From Betaproteobacteria bacterium (GTDB taxonomy: Bacteria; Pseudomonadota; Gammaproteobacteria; Burkholderiales; Rhodocyclaceae): DNA of 6,400 nucleotides. The notes beneath the pieces were generated by a model. It made no database searches. It saw nothing but the letters and a program-made list of their open reading frames with translations, and had not been told where the DNA came from. The stretch is taken from assembly GCA_028065725.1 (NCBI GenBank), contig JAPTVL010000209.1, positions 1-6,400 on the forward strand, written 5' to 3'. Position 1 is the stretch's first letter. Each line of letters starts with the position of its first letter. Both the position numbers and the translations under genes were made by a program. Of the stretch, positions 4,863-6,400 are shown piece by piece.

Positions 4863-6245
4863 ATGTTGTCCGATCACGCGCTCGCCGCTTTCCGTTCCGC
4901 CCTCGGCGCCGATCACGTGTTCGACGACGCTGCCATCCGCGCGCTCTATGCCTGCGACGAAACCCCGCGCCGGGTCGAGCCCGATGCGGTGCTGTTCCCC
5001 ACCTCGCACGACGAGGTGGCGGCGCTCGTGCGCATCGCCTTCGAGCATCGCGTGGCACTGACACCGCGCGGCGCCGGCTCCGGCAACGTCGGCGGCGCGC
5101 TGCCCGCGCCCGGCAGCGTGGTCGTCAGCTTCGAATGCATGCGGCGCGTGCTCGAATTCGACCCGGCCAACCGCCTCATCGTCGTCGAAGCCGGCGTGGT
5201 CACCGAGGAAATCGACCGCCTCGCGCGCAGCGCCGGCCTGTTCTACCCGCCCGACCCCGGCAGCAATGCGTATTGCCGCATCGGCGGCAACCTCGCGATG
5301 AACGCCGCCGGGCCGCGCGCCGTCAAGTACGGCGTCACCCGCGATTACGTGCTGGGCCTGCGCGCCGTCACCGGCAGCGGCGAGGAAATCCGTACCGGTT
5401 GCCGCACCACCAAGGGCGTCACCGGCTACGACCTCACCCGCCTGCTGGTCGGCTCGGAAGGCACGCTGGCGCTGATCACCGAAGCGACGCTGAAACTCTT
5501 GCCGGCGCCGGAAGCCGTCGCCACCCTGCGTCTGTGCTTCGCCGACAACCGCAGTGCGCTCAACGCGGTCAGCCGCGCCATGCGCCAGTCCGTGATGCCG
5601 TGCGCGCTCGAATTCATGGACCATCGCGCCATCGACGCCATCCGCCCGACCGGTACGGCGGACGACCTGGCGCCCGGCACCCGTGCGCTGCTGATGGTCG
5701 AAGCCGACGGCGCCGTGGCGGACCTGCCGCGCCAGATCGCCGCGCTGGAAGCAGCGCTCGCCGGCGACGGCCTGCTCGAGATGAAGAGCGGCTTCACGCG
5801 CGAGGCCATCACCCGACTGTGGACCGCGCGCAAATCGCTGTCGCATGCGGTCAAGCAGATCGCGCCGCTGAAGATCAACGAGGACGTGGTGGTGCCGGTG
5901 TCGCAGCTTTCCGAATTCGTCGACTTCATCGACCACACCGCCAACACGCATCGGCTGGCCGTGGTGTCGTTCGGCCACGCCGGCAACGGCAATCTGCACG
6001 TCAACCTGATGGTGCACCCCGACGACGCCGACGAAATGGAACGCGCCCACCTGGCGCTCGACGCGATCATGCTGCGTGTCCTGGCGCTGGGTGGCACGCT
6101 CTCCGGCGAGCACGGCATCGGCACCGAGAAGCGCCGCTTCGTGCCGCAGGAAATCGACACCGCCACGCTTGAGCTGATGCGTGCGATCAAACGGCAATTC
6201 GATCCGCACGGCCTGCTCAACCCCGGCAAACTTTTTCCCGATTGA
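4863..6245 (+). CDS. glcD: GlcD-type FAD-linked 2-hydroxyacid oxidase/dehydrogenase
   Basis: Family members oxidise D-2-hydroxyacids such as glycolate or D-lactate to 2-oxoacids using FAD and pass the electrons to a membrane acceptor. The 460-residue protein has a normal length. Its FAD-binding half (PF01565 type) shows PRGAGSGNVGGAL (68-80), YPPDPGS (128-134), IGGNLAMNAAGP (140-151) and GYDLTRLLVGSEGTLALITE (188-207). The C-terminal FAD-oxidase domain (PF02913 type) has GHAGNGNLH with His372 and His379, then SGEHGIGTEK with Glu416 and His417, matching the metal and catalytic residues of this family. It ends DPHGLLNPGKLFPD. Asn375 replaces the Asp seen in many members (GDGN). No glcE or glcF neighbour is present, so a stand-alone dehydrogenase is possible. 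The ATG lacks a Shine-Dalgarno. The substrate cannot be told from the sequence. Confidence 0.93.
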   Translation: MLSDHALAAFRSALGADHVFDDAAIRALYACDETPRRVEPDAVLFPTSHDEVAALVRIAFEHRVALTPRGAGSGNVGGALPAPGSVVVSFECMRRVLEFDPANRLIVVEAGVVTEEIDRLARSAGLFYPPDPGSNAYCRIGGNLAMNAAGPRAVKYGVTRDYVLGLRAVTGSGEEIRTGCRTTKGVTGYDLTRLLVGSEGTLALITEATLKLLPAPEAVATLRLCFADNRSALNAVSRAMRQSVMPCALEFMDHRAIDAIRPTGTADDLAPGTRALLMVEADGAVADLPRQIAALEAALAGDGLLEMKSGFTREAITRLWTARKSLSHAVKQIAPLKINEDVVVPVSQLSEFVDFIDHTANTHRLAVVSFGHAGNGNLHVNLMVHPDDADEMERAHLALDAIMLRVLALGGTLSGEHGIGTEKRRFVPQEIDTATLELMRAIKRQFDPHGLLNPGKLFPD

Positions 6246-6260
6246 AATGCCTGCAGAGGC

Positions 6261-6289
6261 TTTACAAGCACGCAAGGCATCTATAGAAT
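6261..6289 (+). promoter_or_regulatory. Promoter of tRNA-Ala
   Basis: TTTACA (6261-6266) and TAGAAT (6284-6289) are separated by exactly 17 bases, each matching the sigma-70 consensus at five of six positions. GCGCGGC follows the -10 box, the GC-rich discriminator typical of stable RNA promoters under growth-rate or ppGpp control. Transcription should start near 6296, just before the tRNA. Confidence 0.8.
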
Positions 6290-6302
6290 GCGCGGCTTCG
6301 TT

Positions 6303-6378
<76 letters not shown>

Positions 6379-6400
6379 ACTAACAGGATGTACGATGCAC

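Noticed and set aside
4999..5019. Perfect 8-bp inverted repeat CCACCTCG/CGAGGTGG with a 5-base spacer
   Set aside because: It lies inside the coding sequence of the GlcD-like gene near its start, has no T-tract, and can be explained by GC-rich codon use.
6249..6263. Small hairpin GCCT/AGGC after the GlcD-like gene as a terminator
   Set aside because: The stem is only four pairs, the following T-run is three bases, and it overlaps the -35 region of the tRNA promoter.

Overview
The window is high-GC bacterial chromosome with compact gene spacing and no mobile elements. The closest remembered matches for the acetolactate synthase pair, the RDD protein, the SseB-like protein and the GlcD-like oxidase are from Betaproteobacteria. 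A small tandem family resembling DUF2173 (roadblock/LC7-like), which I associate with sulfur-oxidising chemolithotrophs, makes a Thiobacillus-like or other Nitrosomonadales host plausible. That placement is inference from memory and was not searched.

Left part (1-3300), all on the minus strand. Reading in the direction of transcription, three small paralogous genes (3300-2896, 2868-2530, 2520-2185) form a tight operon with good Shine-Dalgarno sites, closed by a strong intrinsic terminator (2104-2129). Next come a promoter with a striking 10-bp inverted repeat (1996-2036), then ilvI (1952-240) and ilvH (243 to beyond the window edge). ilvI and ilvH overlap by ATGA and encode the catalytic and regulatory subunits of acetohydroxyacid synthase, the first common enzyme of valine, leucine and isoleucine synthesis.

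Middle (3380-4326), plus strand. A divergently transcribed pair overlaps by ATGA: an RDD-family membrane protein and a 143-residue protein resembling DUF6231. A possible 23-codon small ORF with a good ribosome binding site lies directly behind them, containing a 6-bp hairpin.

Right part (4385-6378), plus strand. An SseB-family protein with a duplicated His-rich tail is followed after 22 bp by a complete GlcD-type FAD-linked 2-hydroxyacid oxidase. A tRNA-Ala(GGC) gene follows, with its own near-consensus promoter and a G3-U70 pair.

The most interesting points are the three-paralog cluster next to ilvIH, whose middle copy has lost the shared motif residues; a change at the expected valine-site position in IlvH (Tyr at residue 11); a non-standard thiamine-diphosphate motif (GES instead of GDG) in IlvI; and the inverted repeat on the ilvI promoter. 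I did not find clear evidence of a wholly new system; the paralog cluster is the best candidate for unexplained biology.
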